NCBI GenBank assembly: GCA_020347565.1
Contig: CP070732.1
Location: 713,075 to 777,074 of the forward strand
From: Methanobacteriota archaeon
GTDB lineage: Archaea > Thermoplasmatota > Thermoplasmata > UBA10834
Length of the DNA stretch: 64,000 nt
Reading direction: 5' to 3'
Shown here: positions 8,783 through 18,028 of the stretch, one piece after another
How the letters are laid out: each line of letters starts with the position of its first letter
Position numbering within the stretch: the first letter of the stretch is position 1
Translations under genes and position numbers: made by a program
Notes under the pieces: model-generated
What the model was told of the DNA's origin: nothing
Database searches by the model: none
Seen by the model: the letters and a program-made list of their open reading frames with translations, nothing else

Positions 8783-10984
8783 CTACGAACAGACGTAGTC
8801 GATGATTGCGGCCGCTTCCAGCCAAGCCCATTCTAGCTTCAGTAGGTCCACTTCGACCCATGGTATCAACTCACCGCGTCTGATCTCATCGAGAGCGGTC
8901 ATTGCCTGCTGTTTCGTCAACGTCCCATCTTTCAATCCCACGTAGATCCAATGCACATTGACATAACACTGCTGCTGGTCGAAGTCATCCCCCCAGTACA
9001 TTTCGTCGTTTATCATCCATCCCATGGTGGCCGCATAGGTATCAGGACTGAAGAGGTGACCCCATTCCATAGTATAGACGCTAGCCAGTGAGTTCAGAGC
9101 CTGTTGGAGCCCGATGCCGGTTTCGAGCACTTGTATTGCGCGATCGATACAGCTCAGATCGTTCACATGCTGATCAGGTCTCAGGAACACGTCCCACGAC
9201 GCCATCTTACCGCCCATGCCAACAGTCCAGGAGGTGACTATTCTCCTTGCGTCTATCAGGGCTCTATTCAGAGCATCGGCCTCAGCCCTGATTGCAGTCC
9301 TCTCCTCGGGCTCAGCCGATGCATATGCTGCTTCCAGCTCAATCGAACGAAGATTGGCTGTAGCAACTGCCGACTCCAGACTATCCAAAGCGGCCTGCGC
9401 CGCCTCAAACTCATCGTCCATGTAGGGAAGAGCAGCCGCTTCGGACCGAAGGAATTCCTCGGCCCAGCTCAGCGTCGGCAAGAGATTAAGTGGCAGTACG
9501 ATGGCATTGGCCGCACGAGCTGCCATTACAGTGTAGAGCCGCAGCACTAGATCGACAGGTTCCTCGTCGGCCAAATCGTAGTTATCGAGCTGGGTGTGGT
9601 ATATTACGTCCATGTTGTCCGTCCACCATATCTCCGCCGCGGAGCCTCCCCCAACTGAGCCATATGACCATGCATCGGTCCACGACCAGACCGGATTGTA
9701 GATGTTGATCTGTCCAAGTTCACCGAGATCGTATGTTGCCTCAGTCAGGAAATCATTGATTTCCCACGTGCTCTCCACCCAGTAGACGCCGGAGTCCGTC
9801 TTCAGCGACACGCCGTCAAGGTTCAGCGCAACAACCAATCCCTCCATGACTTCTGGATGGGCACGGACGAACTCGTACGAGCCGATTAGGGAGTTGTACC
9901 AAGTATCGGCAGGTCCTCCGGCCTCTTCGCACCCCACGGAGACGAAAACGATGGTCCGCTCGTTCACGAACATTCCTGTCTCCCTTGCCTCGGAGAAGAC
10001 GCGCGCATACTCGAGAACGCAAGCGACGCCGCTCTGCGTGTCCCAAGCTCCGTCCCAGAAGGTATCCATGTGGGACGAGAACAGTATATACTCGTCGGGA
10101 TGGGTTGTTCCTTCCAGATAGCCAATCACATTCACTGACTCACCGGAGCCGTATGGAGCGGCATCAACGGTGTTGGCCTCACCTTCGAGAGCGAGAACCA
10201 CTTCTCCATTCTGCAGCAATTCAATGATATGCGTCGCAGAGCTCACGGAAATGGCGAAATACGGAAGCGGGCCGCCTATGACATTCTGTTTTATGCCGTC
10301 GGGGTGGACAGTATGGCCATACATGGTGCTGGTATAGCCATAGGAAACAACGGCAGAGGCACCGTGCCTTGAAACCTCTTCGATCACGACATTCGGCCAT
10401 GCAGTGACGCTATCGTCCCTCTCCACAAGGGCTATTGAACCGTCAAGGCTTCCGATCTCATCGAGCTCGGCGACGGTTCCCAGACCGATATCAATCACCG
10501 GGGCAATCAGAGTGAGTCCGTCGTCCTCCGTGCCAAACGAGTACTGCTCTCCGTACCAGATCCCCCAGACACCGAAACAGAAGCTCGATATGGCGCAAGG
10601 CACTTCCTCATCGTCGAACGAATCGGCATTTCCACTCTCCTGCGCCGATACGATAGTGATGCGGTCTCCGCAATGAGTCCACGAGGTAGTCGGAAAGCTC
10701 TCGATTTCGACAGTGTCCAGGGGCAACTCTTTCATCCTCTCGTAGACCCATTCCTGGGCGGCAATCTCCACAGGACCTCCCGAGACCTTCTCGCCCATTT
10801 CGCAGAGCGTCTCCAGGTCCGCCATCGCTCGGCCTACGTCCAACTCTCCCAAGAGAGCGATCTCCTCAGTGCTAAGAGCGTGAAATGAACCTTGTCCAAC
10901 TGCGGACTGAACACACGCTACAGGCGTCGAAACTATCAGAGCCAAAGCTGTAGTGAGCAGCAAGCCGACCGACCTTCCAATCAT
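8783..10984 (-). CDS. Exported M28-family metallopeptidase with PA domain (paralog 2)
   Basis: A 733-residue protein with a clear signal peptide (residues about 1-26). M28 residues are visible: SHMDTFWDGAWDTQSG, then CEEAGGPADTW, LNLDGVS and YHTQLDN. A PA-like segment lies before the core. It is a close paralog of the gene at 6300-8465 over its whole length, including the C-terminal block with WMINDEMYWGDDFDQQQ. The two genes are convergent with one repeat copy between their ends, which suggests an inverted duplication. A GAGGGAG site lies six bases before the ATG and a TATA element near 11026-11033. Confidence 0.87.
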   Translation of the reverse strand: MIGRSVGLLLTTALALIVSTPVACVQSAVGQGSFHALSTEEIALLGELDVGRAMADLETLCEMGEKVSGGPVEIAAQEWVYERMKELPLDTVEIESFPTTSWTHCGDRITIVSAQESGNADSFDDEEVPCAISSFCFGVWGIWYGEQYSFGTEDDGLTLIAPVIDIGLGTVAELDEIGSLDGSIALVERDDSVTAWPNVVIEEVSRHGASAVVSYGYTSTMYGHTVHPDGIKQNVIGGPLPYFAISVSSATHIIELLQNGEVVLALEGEANTVDAAPYGSGESVNVIGYLEGTTHPDEYILFSSHMDTFWDGAWDTQSGVACVLEYARVFSEARETGMFVNERTIVFVSVGCEEAGGPADTWYNSLIGSYEFVRAHPEVMEGLVVALNLDGVSLKTDSGVYWVESTWEINDFLTEATYDLGELGQINIYNPVWSWTDAWSYGSVGGGSAAEIWWTDNMDVIYHTQLDNYDLADEEPVDLVLRLYTVMAARAANAIVLPLNLLPTLSWAEEFLRSEAAALPYMDDEFEAAQAALDSLESAVATANLRSIELEAAYASAEPEERTAIRAEADALNRALIDARRIVTSWTVGMGGKMASWDVFLRPDQHVNDLSCIDRAIQVLETGIGLQQALNSLASVYTMEWGHLFSPDTYAATMGWMINDEMYWGDDFDQQQCYVNVHWIYVGLKDGTLTKQQAMTALDEIRRGELIPWVEVDLLKLEWAWLEAAAIIDYVCS

Positions 10985-11127
10985 ACTGACTCCCTCTGAA
11001 GTTGCCCAGGAAATGATGAAGTCAGTATAAATTCTTGCCGCGGGAATGTCGCCTCGAATTCCAGCCTAGCCCCGCTCAGGCATGTCGCTCAGGGCACCGA
11101 GAAACCGTGGCAGCTGAGATAAGAGGC

Positions 11128-11202
11128 CTGCAAAGGAGTCTTGCTCGGTGCTGAAACCGCGAGATTGGAATCTGGCCAGTAATCGAAGTATGAATCCGGC
11201 TA
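11128..11202 (+). repeat. Dispersed intergenic repeat, copy R6
   Basis: It contains GGAGTCTTGCTCGGTGCTGA, then CCGCGAGATTGGAATCTGG, CCAGTAATCGAAG and TGAATCCGGCT. It lies upstream of the M28 gene ending at 8783 and downstream of the next M28 gene, on the strand opposite to both. The 351-base gap holds no other gene. Confidence 0.7.
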
Positions 11203-11335
11203 ATAGTCGTCGGCCCGTGGTCGATCCGTTGATAGCAGCGCTGGAATATCTGTCAGGACTACTCCGAGCTTTCTCAGATCATCTATCTGAAGATGAGACG
11301 GAGAAGGGAACTTGCAGAGTGGCTCAAGCACTTGG

Positions 11336-13513
11336 CTACAGCGCGATTATCTCCTCAATCAGCAAGTTGGCCTCCTCTAGGCCTGTCCACATGGTCTCGA
11401 AGCTCTGCTCAAGATTCGGCAAGGCCTGCGTAACCATGACGTCTCTAAGGCCCGATATGATGGGATCGATGTCCTCTGCGGTGATGTCCTCATTGAGGGG
11501 CAGCTGGTTCAGCTGGTCATATTCGTTCCAGATGTCGACCGCCGGCAGGAGGTGCGTTTGAGTGCCCCACGAGACCATCCCAGTCCCGTACGAAAGGTCG
11601 TAGTTATCCCAATACGACTCCTCCGAGATGTAGTCGTAATACCATGTGACTCCGACCCAGCTTAGAGAGGACATCGCATCAGATATCTTGTGCTCATTCC
11701 CGGCTATGATCGAGGCAGAGAGCTTCTCAATTCCTCGTTCCAAGTACTTCACATCAATCGAGCTTTGCTGGTAAGGATAGTAATGCTCCTCCCATACGCC
11801 CATCGCTACCAATGATTGGCCAAGTGCCACCTCAACGCTCATCATCAGCCTATTGACCTCTCGTGCTATCCCAGGATCCACGGTGTCATCAAAGCCTTCT
11901 AGGATACTCATCAATATGCCTGCATTTACCCTGAACTCCTCCAACGCCGACACTGTACGGCCCATGTTCGCGTCCGGATCAAACCCATAGCTGTCGTATA
12001 TCGAATACAGAGCCGGCACCGAGAATTTGTCGTTTCCCATCATCATCGTGGCATACAAGTCGGATGCAACCGTGCCGAAGTTCAGAGGGGCTATTGGAAG
12101 GGTGATGAATTGATGAGTCATGTCAGCGGCCAGAACGAATACTCCCCTGAGGTAATCGAAGTCAATGATGTCAATGGTATCATACTGGCTGTGATAGTAG
12201 TTCAGACAGTAGTCATCCGTCCAGTCGCTGAAGAGAATAGAGCTGATACCTGACGCCTCGTAGGTCCAATGGTCCGCCCAGACAGAGATCGGATGAAACT
12301 CCACTCCGTAGGGAAGATCGCTCATATGCTGCCCCGCAACCTTGTGAGTGAAGCTGAAGAGCTCTTCATTGACCTCAATTGCGAGGCGATGGCCGCCGAA
12401 CCCTACGCAATCAAGAATCATTGCCGCGACTGTCTTGCCAACCCATTCTGGGTGATGATTCGTTATCTCGTAGTATGCTCCCCAGCACCAATCGTAGTAC
12501 GTGTTGACGATCCCGTACTCCTCAGCCTCGTGTGTGACGAAAATGATCGTCCGCTCTGGCTGTTCGCCAAACTCGTCACACGTCTTCTTGAAGGCATCCG
12601 CAAGAACCAGGACTCCTGCGACACCCGCATTGTTGTCGGTGCCTCCGAAGAACCATGCGTCCGTATGGTCTCCAATGATCACGAACTCGTCATCGAGTGT
12701 CCCCCAATTCTTGCCAGGAAGGTAACCAACGACGTTCCATCCAAAGCCTCCTTCGTCTCTTGAGGTCGTGACTATGTCACTCCATAGCGTTGCCTGAACG
12801 GGACTTTCACTGTTGTCCAGCAATTCGATTATGGCAAGACCATCACTTCCGGGGATTGACAGGATCGGGGGGTAACAGGGGCGATACAAGCCGTCGTGGC
12901 ACTGCAATGCTCCATCCTGCATTCCATACAGACTGTCGTATGTGGTAAGCACCACGGCAACGGCGCCGTTGTTGTATGCCTCCATGGCAACGTAGTTCGG
13001 CCAGGATTCCTTGTGCCAATTCGCCAAGACTATCTTCCCTTCGACGTCCAAACCCTCGAAATCATCCTTCCAGCCGTCGCCGACATTGACTATCTCAGCG
13101 GTGATTTCGCCATCGGTACCCGGTGAACCTCCAAATGATGCCGCTTGCATCTTCCCGATGCCTGGGATGTCCACCCAAGCGCCCCTGAATTCCCAAGCAT
13201 CAACCGGAATCTCATCCAGTGAGACTTCCGAGAGGCCAATATCATTCATTTCATCTCGTACGTAAAGGGATGCCTCAAGCGAGGAAGCGCTGCCGGCTCC
13301 TCGAAATCCAAGACTCTCGCCGTAGATATCCGTTGCAGTGCCCATGTTTTCAAGATCATAGCAAATCTGCCAGGCATAGTCCATATCTATGTTCTCAATA
13401 ACGGACTCCAGTAACGCTGGCCTCTCCTTTCCCATGGCTGTCCCTATTGGCACAGTGAATGCCAGGAACAGAGATGCGACAATAAGCACAACCCCGTGCT
13501 TGCTTCTGCTCAA
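11336..13513 (-). CDS. Exported M28-family metallopeptidase (paralog 3, divergent)
   Basis: A protein of about 725 residues with a signal peptide. Zinc-site motifs are present: DHTDAWFFGGTDNNAG, HEAEEYGI, DCVGFG and the late His in YYHSQYDT. The PA-type segment is intact (IVLANWHKESWPNYVAMEAY). The C-terminal region is related to the other two M28 proteins but more distant. I chose the TTG at 13513, which follows GGGGGGAG by six bases, because the promoter TATA element at 13570-13579 would lie inside the gene if the ATG at 13582 were used. Confidence 0.82.
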   Translation of the reverse strand: MSRSKHGVVLIVASLFLAFTVPIGTAMGKERPALLESVIENIDMDYAWQICYDLENMGTATDIYGESLGFRGAGSASSLEASLYVRDEMNDIGLSEVSLDEIPVDAWEFRGAWVDIPGIGKMQAASFGGSPGTDGEITAEIVNVGDGWKDDFEGLDVEGKIVLANWHKESWPNYVAMEAYNNGAVAVVLTTYDSLYGMQDGALQCHDGLYRPCYPPILSIPGSDGLAIIELLDNSESPVQATLWSDIVTTSRDEGGFGWNVVGYLPGKNWGTLDDEFVIIGDHTDAWFFGGTDNNAGVAGVLVLADAFKKTCDEFGEQPERTIIFVTHEAEEYGIVNTYYDWCWGAYYEITNHHPEWVGKTVAAMILDCVGFGGHRLAIEVNEELFSFTHKVAGQHMSDLPYGVEFHPISVWADHWTYEASGISSILFSDWTDDYCLNYYHSQYDTIDIIDFDYLRGVFVLAADMTHQFITLPIAPLNFGTVASDLYATMMMGNDKFSVPALYSIYDSYGFDPDANMGRTVSALEEFRVNAGILMSILEGFDDTVDPGIAREVNRLMMSVEVALGQSLVAMGVWEEHYYPYQQSSIDVKYLERGIEKLSASIIAGNEHKISDAMSSLSWVGVTWYYDYISEESYWDNYDLSYGTGMVSWGTQTHLLPAVDIWNEYDQLNQLPLNEDITAEDIDPIISGLRDVMVTQALPNLEQSFETMWTGLEEANLLIEEIIAL

Positions 13514-13569
13514 CTCTAACTCCCCCCTCTCCAATCGGGTTCTCCCGAACTCGGGGTATAATGCAGTGA

Positions 13570-13579
13570 GTATATAGTA
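13570..13579 (-). promoter_or_regulatory. TATA box of the third M28 gene
   Basis: TACTATATAC on the - strand, a good archaeal TATA element about 57 bases before the TTG start at 13513. This leaves room for a leader with the G-rich ribosome binding site. ACTGACTTC, shared with two other peptidase genes, lies directly upstream at 13587-13595. Confidence 0.6.
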
Positions 13580-13724
13580 CATTTTCGAAGTCAGTCAGTT
13601 TCGTGCTCCTCTATCCCACGGGGTCCGCTACTCATGGAGGTCAATCGAGGCATTCCCCCGTGGGGCTGAGCTCAGGCCAGCGCAATCGGTTTGAATCCTG
13701 CTGAGTTCTATCGATGAGCACACG

Positions 13725-14909
13725 CTACTTCCAGTAGCTGTTGACAAGGGCCAGAAAGGAGCCCCAGCCGGTTTCGATGGCGAAAGCAGTTTCACTGTAC
13801 ATCAGGGCGTAGTCTTCGTACTCATGACCCAAGCCGAACCATAGCGTGATCCCTGCCAGGGGGCCTGTGCTGCCCCAACTCTGAGAGACGATACCTATGT
13901 CCACCGCCGACATGAGTCCTGTGGAAGCGTCCTTCAATGCCTGGTCCGTGATGTGTCTGTCGGCGAGCAAGTATTCAACGAACCTCTCGATGTCGGCGTT
14001 GTAATAATCCACTACCATCTCCGAATCCCTGAATGCTCGCAAGTACTCCTTCCAGTACTTGTCTACATCTGCCTGCATCGCGTTCATCCAGCTCTTGAAC
14101 TCGCTCAGCACAACATCGCCAAGCACAGTCACGCTCACCGCTTGGAGGTCAATCCAGTTTATCATGCCTTTTCCCTGGCCGGTGCTGTAGTATTCGTCCC
14201 AGCCCTGAACCATGTCCTCCGCGACCTCCTCCTTGGTCAGGTAAGGGTCGGCTGCCAGAGAAGAGAACATCAGATCGTACGGGTATCCCGTGTACGGAGC
14301 CTGGCCTTCCGAGCCAACAACCATGCCCACAAGTCCAGTGGTGTATACCTCATACACTACCTCTATGCTCGCCATCATGCAGCAATCGAATCCGAGAATG
14401 TCTATGTAAGCCCCTGCCGTTGATATCCCTGTTGAGACTTCGTCGATTGTCAAGTGATCCTCGTCTGTGTCGTCCCAACAGACTCCATGCCATCCTCCAC
14501 CGTGATCCCACAGCACTACCGCGAGATGGTGTGACGGGTAGCTCAATGTGACCGTCTGTATGAACCATTTGAGGGTATCAGGATGGCCGAAGTTCTGCTC
14601 AGGCTCAGTATCAACCACGGTCGCAACGCCACCGCAATACTCAATCAATTCAGTTCCTGGGATGGTGAACCTGTCCACTGCCGCGACAATCGAGATCTTA
14701 TCGTTTGCCGGTACTCCCATTAGTGCAGGACTTGTGTATCTGTCCCATGCGTCTTCGAGCTGCGTATCGTCCACATCTCCATACACCGCAATCGTCCATT
14801 CGTTCGAATCTGCAAGAATCTCTGATCGAGCGGGCGTCCCGAAAAAGAGGCTTGATACGAGCATGACGAAGACTATGTTAGCAATTGTGGCGATTCTGAA
14901 TACTTCCAC
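13725..14909 (-). CDS. Exported clostripain-like cysteine peptidase (family C11), second copy
   Basis: About 394 residues with a signal peptide. The catalytic His lies in VVLWDHGGGWHG and the catalytic Cys in DILGFDCCMMASIEVVYEV, spaced as in C11. No C-terminal anchor is seen. It is only distantly similar to the copy at 83-1279, so this is not a recent duplication. The GTG at 14909 follows GGGGGAG by five bases. A TATA-like TTCATATAC lies near 14960-14968. It is divergent from the peptide-binding protein gene, which would import its products. Confidence 0.85.
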   Translation of the reverse strand: MEVFRIATIANIVFVMLVSSLFFGTPARSEILADSNEWTIAVYGDVDDTQLEDAWDRYTSPALMGVPANDKISIVAAVDRFTIPGTELIEYCGGVATVVDTEPEQNFGHPDTLKWFIQTVTLSYPSHHLAVVLWDHGGGWHGVCWDDTDEDHLTIDEVSTGISTAGAYIDILGFDCCMMASIEVVYEVYTTGLVGMVVGSEGQAPYTGYPYDLMFSSLAADPYLTKEEVAEDMVQGWDEYYSTGQGKGMINWIDLQAVSVTVLGDVVLSEFKSWMNAMQADVDKYWKEYLRAFRDSEMVVDYYNADIERFVEYLLADRHITDQALKDASTGLMSAVDIGIVSQSWGSTGPLAGITLWFGLGHEYEDYALMYSETAFAIETGWGSFLALVNSYWK

Positions 14910-15090
14910 TGACACTCCCCCGTTTTCCCTCGATTAGTAGCGTAATGAAACAGCATTCTTGTATATGAATACATCAAAGGTTCTTATGCCCCTGTGCCTC
15001 GGATTCATACATTCATGATTGGCTGTCTAGAAGTTCGTCTCACTCCGTGAACAAAGGCTGCTCTTCCTATGAAGCGTTTGAAAGGAAGAC

Positions 15091-15164
15091 CAAGAAGGGA
15101 TCTACCGCAGAACTGAGATTGCGAAAATGAAGAATGGCCAGTCATCCAAGTTTAGATTCGGCTC
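15091..15164 (+). repeat. Dispersed intergenic repeat, copy R7
   Basis: The right half is well kept (ATTGCGAAAATGAAGAATGG, CCAGTCATCCAAG, ATTCGGCTC); the hairpin region is worn (GATCTACCGCAGAACTGAGA). It lies between the divergent C11 and peptide-binding protein genes, upstream of the TATA element of the latter (about 15184-15191). Confidence 0.65.
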
Positions 15165-15249
15165 ACGGTCGGCCGACCAATAGTATTAATAGCAGAGACG
15201 AAATCGATATCCTGGCGATTTGGGTTCGGTCGAAGGCCGGGGGATACAA

Positions 15250-17748
15250 TTGAACCGCGTCTTCACGGTAGGATCTGGTGTGGTTGACAGCTCACGCATC
15301 GATTGCATCGGCCAATTAGCACAACGCGCAAGGCATCTGAACATGAATGTGCGTGTGGTTCCAATATCCGTCGTTATAATAACAGCGCTCGTCCTTGTTT
15401 TGACTCCCGCGTTTCGACTCGCGACAATCTCTAGCGCACAAGACGAAGAAATCGTACTTCGAATCGGACTCCTGGGCGAAATAGACAGCCTGAACCCATT
15501 CATCGGCATGAACGATAGTGCGCGCATCTTCTTCGGGCTGGTGTATGACAACCTAATTAGCCTCGACGAGGACCTGAAGCCGAAGCCTAACCTCGCGACT
15601 GATTGGTGCATTGTTGATGAGTACGAGCCGTACGGTTCTGTCTGGCAGTACAACCTTACCCAGAACGCCTACTGGCACGACGGGGAGAAGTTGGACGCGG
15701 ACGACGTCGTGTTCACTTTTGAGTACCAGATAGGAGACAAGTGGGTTGCCATGTGGATGCACCAGCCGTATACGATATTGATTCAGAGCGTCGAGAAGGT
15801 GGATGATTATGCTGTCCGACTTCACTTCGCTAGAGACGGCGAACCGACCGCCTGCTCCTTCGGAGACAGCCTTATGATACCTATCGTGCCCGAGCATTAT
15901 TGGAGAGATATTAACTACATTGATGCCGGATTCTCTCACACGAATCCGCAGCCGATAGGTTCTGGACCATTCAAATGCACTGAACAGACATATACTGAAT
16001 TTCTAGAGGGAGAGGGCATCACTCTGCAGACGCATTATGACTATCACGGAGAACCTGAGTATGGGGATGATGTGAAGTTCGATGCGCTCGTGCTTAATCC
16101 ATACCCCGAGCATACAGACTTGCTAGAAGACTTCAAGGAAGGCGCGATCGACCTCGCGCAGTTCGATTCTACAACCTATTCAGCTCTGCTTGACTGGCTT
16201 GATGAAAATCCGTCCGAAGAGATTCTTGCGAATGCAGTACCGAAGTGTACTGGCCTCTCTGCGGAGATCAGCGTCTGCATGCTTCCCGACTCTTGGGGCA
16301 ATTTGCTGAGACTCGATCCGGCCGTCAGGTTGGCGTTGGCCCATGGAACCGACAAGCAGTCCACAATCGAGCAGATCTACGGAGGCTATGCTGAAATCGG
16401 CTCGACGCTCATTGCTCCAGTATTCCCTGACTGGCATTGGGAGCCCGAGGGGGAAGAGGTTGCTGAGTACGACATTGATCTTGCCAATGAGACTCTTGAC
16501 AATGCAGGATATCTATGGGATTATCAACACACGACCAGATACGCGCCAGAAGGTCATCCATGGAACCCCACGGCATATGACACTCCGCTCGAGTTCGACC
16601 TGATTGTGGATCAGAGCATCGCCGAAGATCACGCGGTTGCCCTCTTTCTGGCTGAAGAATACGCAAAGATCGGCATAGATGTCAATCCAGTGTACGTTGA
16701 TACCGCATTGTGGGGAGCGATCGTGTATGGCGGCACCTACGACCTCGCGCTGACCCGTTGGAGCGGGGATCCCGACCCGAACTACCTGCTCTTCACTCAG
16801 ACGACAGATGCGCTGGGGGGATGGTCTGAGACTTGGTACTCGAATCCTGAGAACGATGAGAACTACTCCGCCTCCGTCCTGGAGACAAATCGAGAGGAAA
16901 GGAGGATTTACGTGGAGAGCTGCCAGAGGCATATGTACCGCGACAACGCGTTCATCGTCTATGCGTACCCGCAGGAACTCTGTGCTTGGAGAACGGACAC
17001 GTTCACAGGATGGGGCGATTGGGAGGCGCATCCGGGAAGGGCGATCTCGAATCATTGGACGGCGAACGACCTCTACTTCGATCTTATGCCGTTTGACGTA
17101 TCTCCTCCTAACACGACAGCCGATATCGTTGGCACCATGGGAAAAAATGGTTGGTATCAATCCAATGTGACAGTGGCGTTGCATGCGTCGGATGACTCAG
17201 GAAGCGTTGATGGAACGCAGTTCTCCCTTGATGAATCTGACTGGGCTGCGTATGAGAACCCGGTCAAAATCGCCGGCGATGGCTTACATACCCTCGAATT
17301 CTATTCGATCGACTACGCAGGTAATTGTGAGTTGCACAAGACACTCGAGGTGGCTATCGACACGAACGGGCCATCCGTGCTGATTGACTTAGAGGATGGA
17401 ACGGTATTCACCGCTGATGCGATCAACATTTCCTGGATATCATCCGATACAGGCAGCGGGGTCGACCATACGGAATTCAGTGTCGACGGAGGGACCTATA
17501 CGCCTTGTGAAGACTGCTATGTGGTCCTGACGAACATGAGCGATGGCGAACACTCGCTTGAAGTCAGAGTGCATGATGAAGCTGGGAATAACGCATCCGA
17601 TACGCTTCAATTCGAGGTAGACCCCCCCGATGGGGGAATATCAGGGATGAGTCTCGTGATCATAATCTCTGCTGCTGCCGTGGTTGCTGTTGCTGCAATC
17701 GTGTACTTGATGCTACGAAGGACGCATGAATCGCCACCCCCTCAATAA
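15250..17748 (+). CDS. Membrane-anchored peptide-binding protein (ABC transporter family 5) with Ig-like repeats
   Basis: About 832 residues. A signal peptide is followed by an SBP family 5 domain (from LRIGLLGEIDSLNPFIGMND onward, about 500 residues), which binds di- and oligopeptides for ABC import. Two or three Ig-like repeats follow (GTQFSLDES and HTEFSVDGG mark two), then one membrane span and a short basic tail, so the protein stands on the outer face of the membrane. No permease or ATPase lies beside it; the only permease in the window is a truncated one at 48638-49108. The TTG at 15250 follows GGGGGA, but it gives a long region before the signal peptide; the ATG at 15343 is an alternative. 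Confidence 0.85.
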   Translation: MNRVFTVGSGVVDSSRIDCIGQLAQRARHLNMNVRVVPISVVIITALVLVLTPAFRLATISSAQDEEIVLRIGLLGEIDSLNPFIGMNDSARIFFGLVYDNLISLDEDLKPKPNLATDWCIVDEYEPYGSVWQYNLTQNAYWHDGEKLDADDVVFTFEYQIGDKWVAMWMHQPYTILIQSVEKVDDYAVRLHFARDGEPTACSFGDSLMIPIVPEHYWRDINYIDAGFSHTNPQPIGSGPFKCTEQTYTEFLEGEGITLQTHYDYHGEPEYGDDVKFDALVLNPYPEHTDLLEDFKEGAIDLAQFDSTTYSALLDWLDENPSEEILANAVPKCTGLSAEISVCMLPDSWGNLLRLDPAVRLALAHGTDKQSTIEQIYGGYAEIGSTLIAPVFPDWHWEPEGEEVAEYDIDLANETLDNAGYLWDYQHTTRYAPEGHPWNPTAYDTPLEFDLIVDQSIAEDHAVALFLAEEYAKIGIDVNPVYVDTALWGAIVYGGTYDLALTRWSGDPDPNYLLFTQTTDALGGWSETWYSNPENDENYSASVLETNREERRIYVESCQRHMYRDNAFIVYAYPQELCAWRTDTFTGWGDWEAHPGRAISNHWTANDLYFDLMPFDVSPPNTTADIVGTMGKNGWYQSNVTVALHASDDSGSVDGTQFSLDESDWAAYENPVKIAGDGLHTLEFYSIDYAGNCELHKTLEVAIDTNGPSVLIDLEDGTVFTADAINISWISSDTGSGVDHTEFSVDGGTYTPCEDCYVVLTNMSDGEHSLEVRVHDEAGNNASDTLQFEVDPPDGGISGMSLVIIISAAAVVAVAAIVYLMLRRTHESPPPQ

Positions 17749-17854
17749 AGAGGACAGCTGACTCATGTCTTGCCCTTCCCGCTTGCGAGACACGGCATTG
17801 AAGGGACAAATAAGTCTGGCTAAAGGCTCGGCTGCAGATTTGGATAGAAGAAAG

Positions 17855-17934
17855 AAAGCTGATAACGAGTTTAGCTCGGAGCTAAAATCGCGAAATTGAA
17901 AAATGGCCAGTCATCTCACTTCAAAGCGGGCTCA
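17855..17934 (+). repeat. Dispersed intergenic repeat, copy R8 (well preserved)
   Basis: It has a perfect hairpin TTTAGC-TCGGA-GCTAAA, then ATCGCGAAATTGAA, ATGGCCAGTCATC and a GCGGGCTC tail. It lies between two convergent genes (peptide-binding protein and PHP protein). With R9 it defines the family best. Confidence 0.8.
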
Positions 17935-18028
17935 TTGGTAGAATCACATGGACGAACTCCTGCGAGAATAGCAGCGGAAGGCTCGCAATAGCTGATTACG
18001 GTGCTGGCGATCAACACGATGGACAGTC

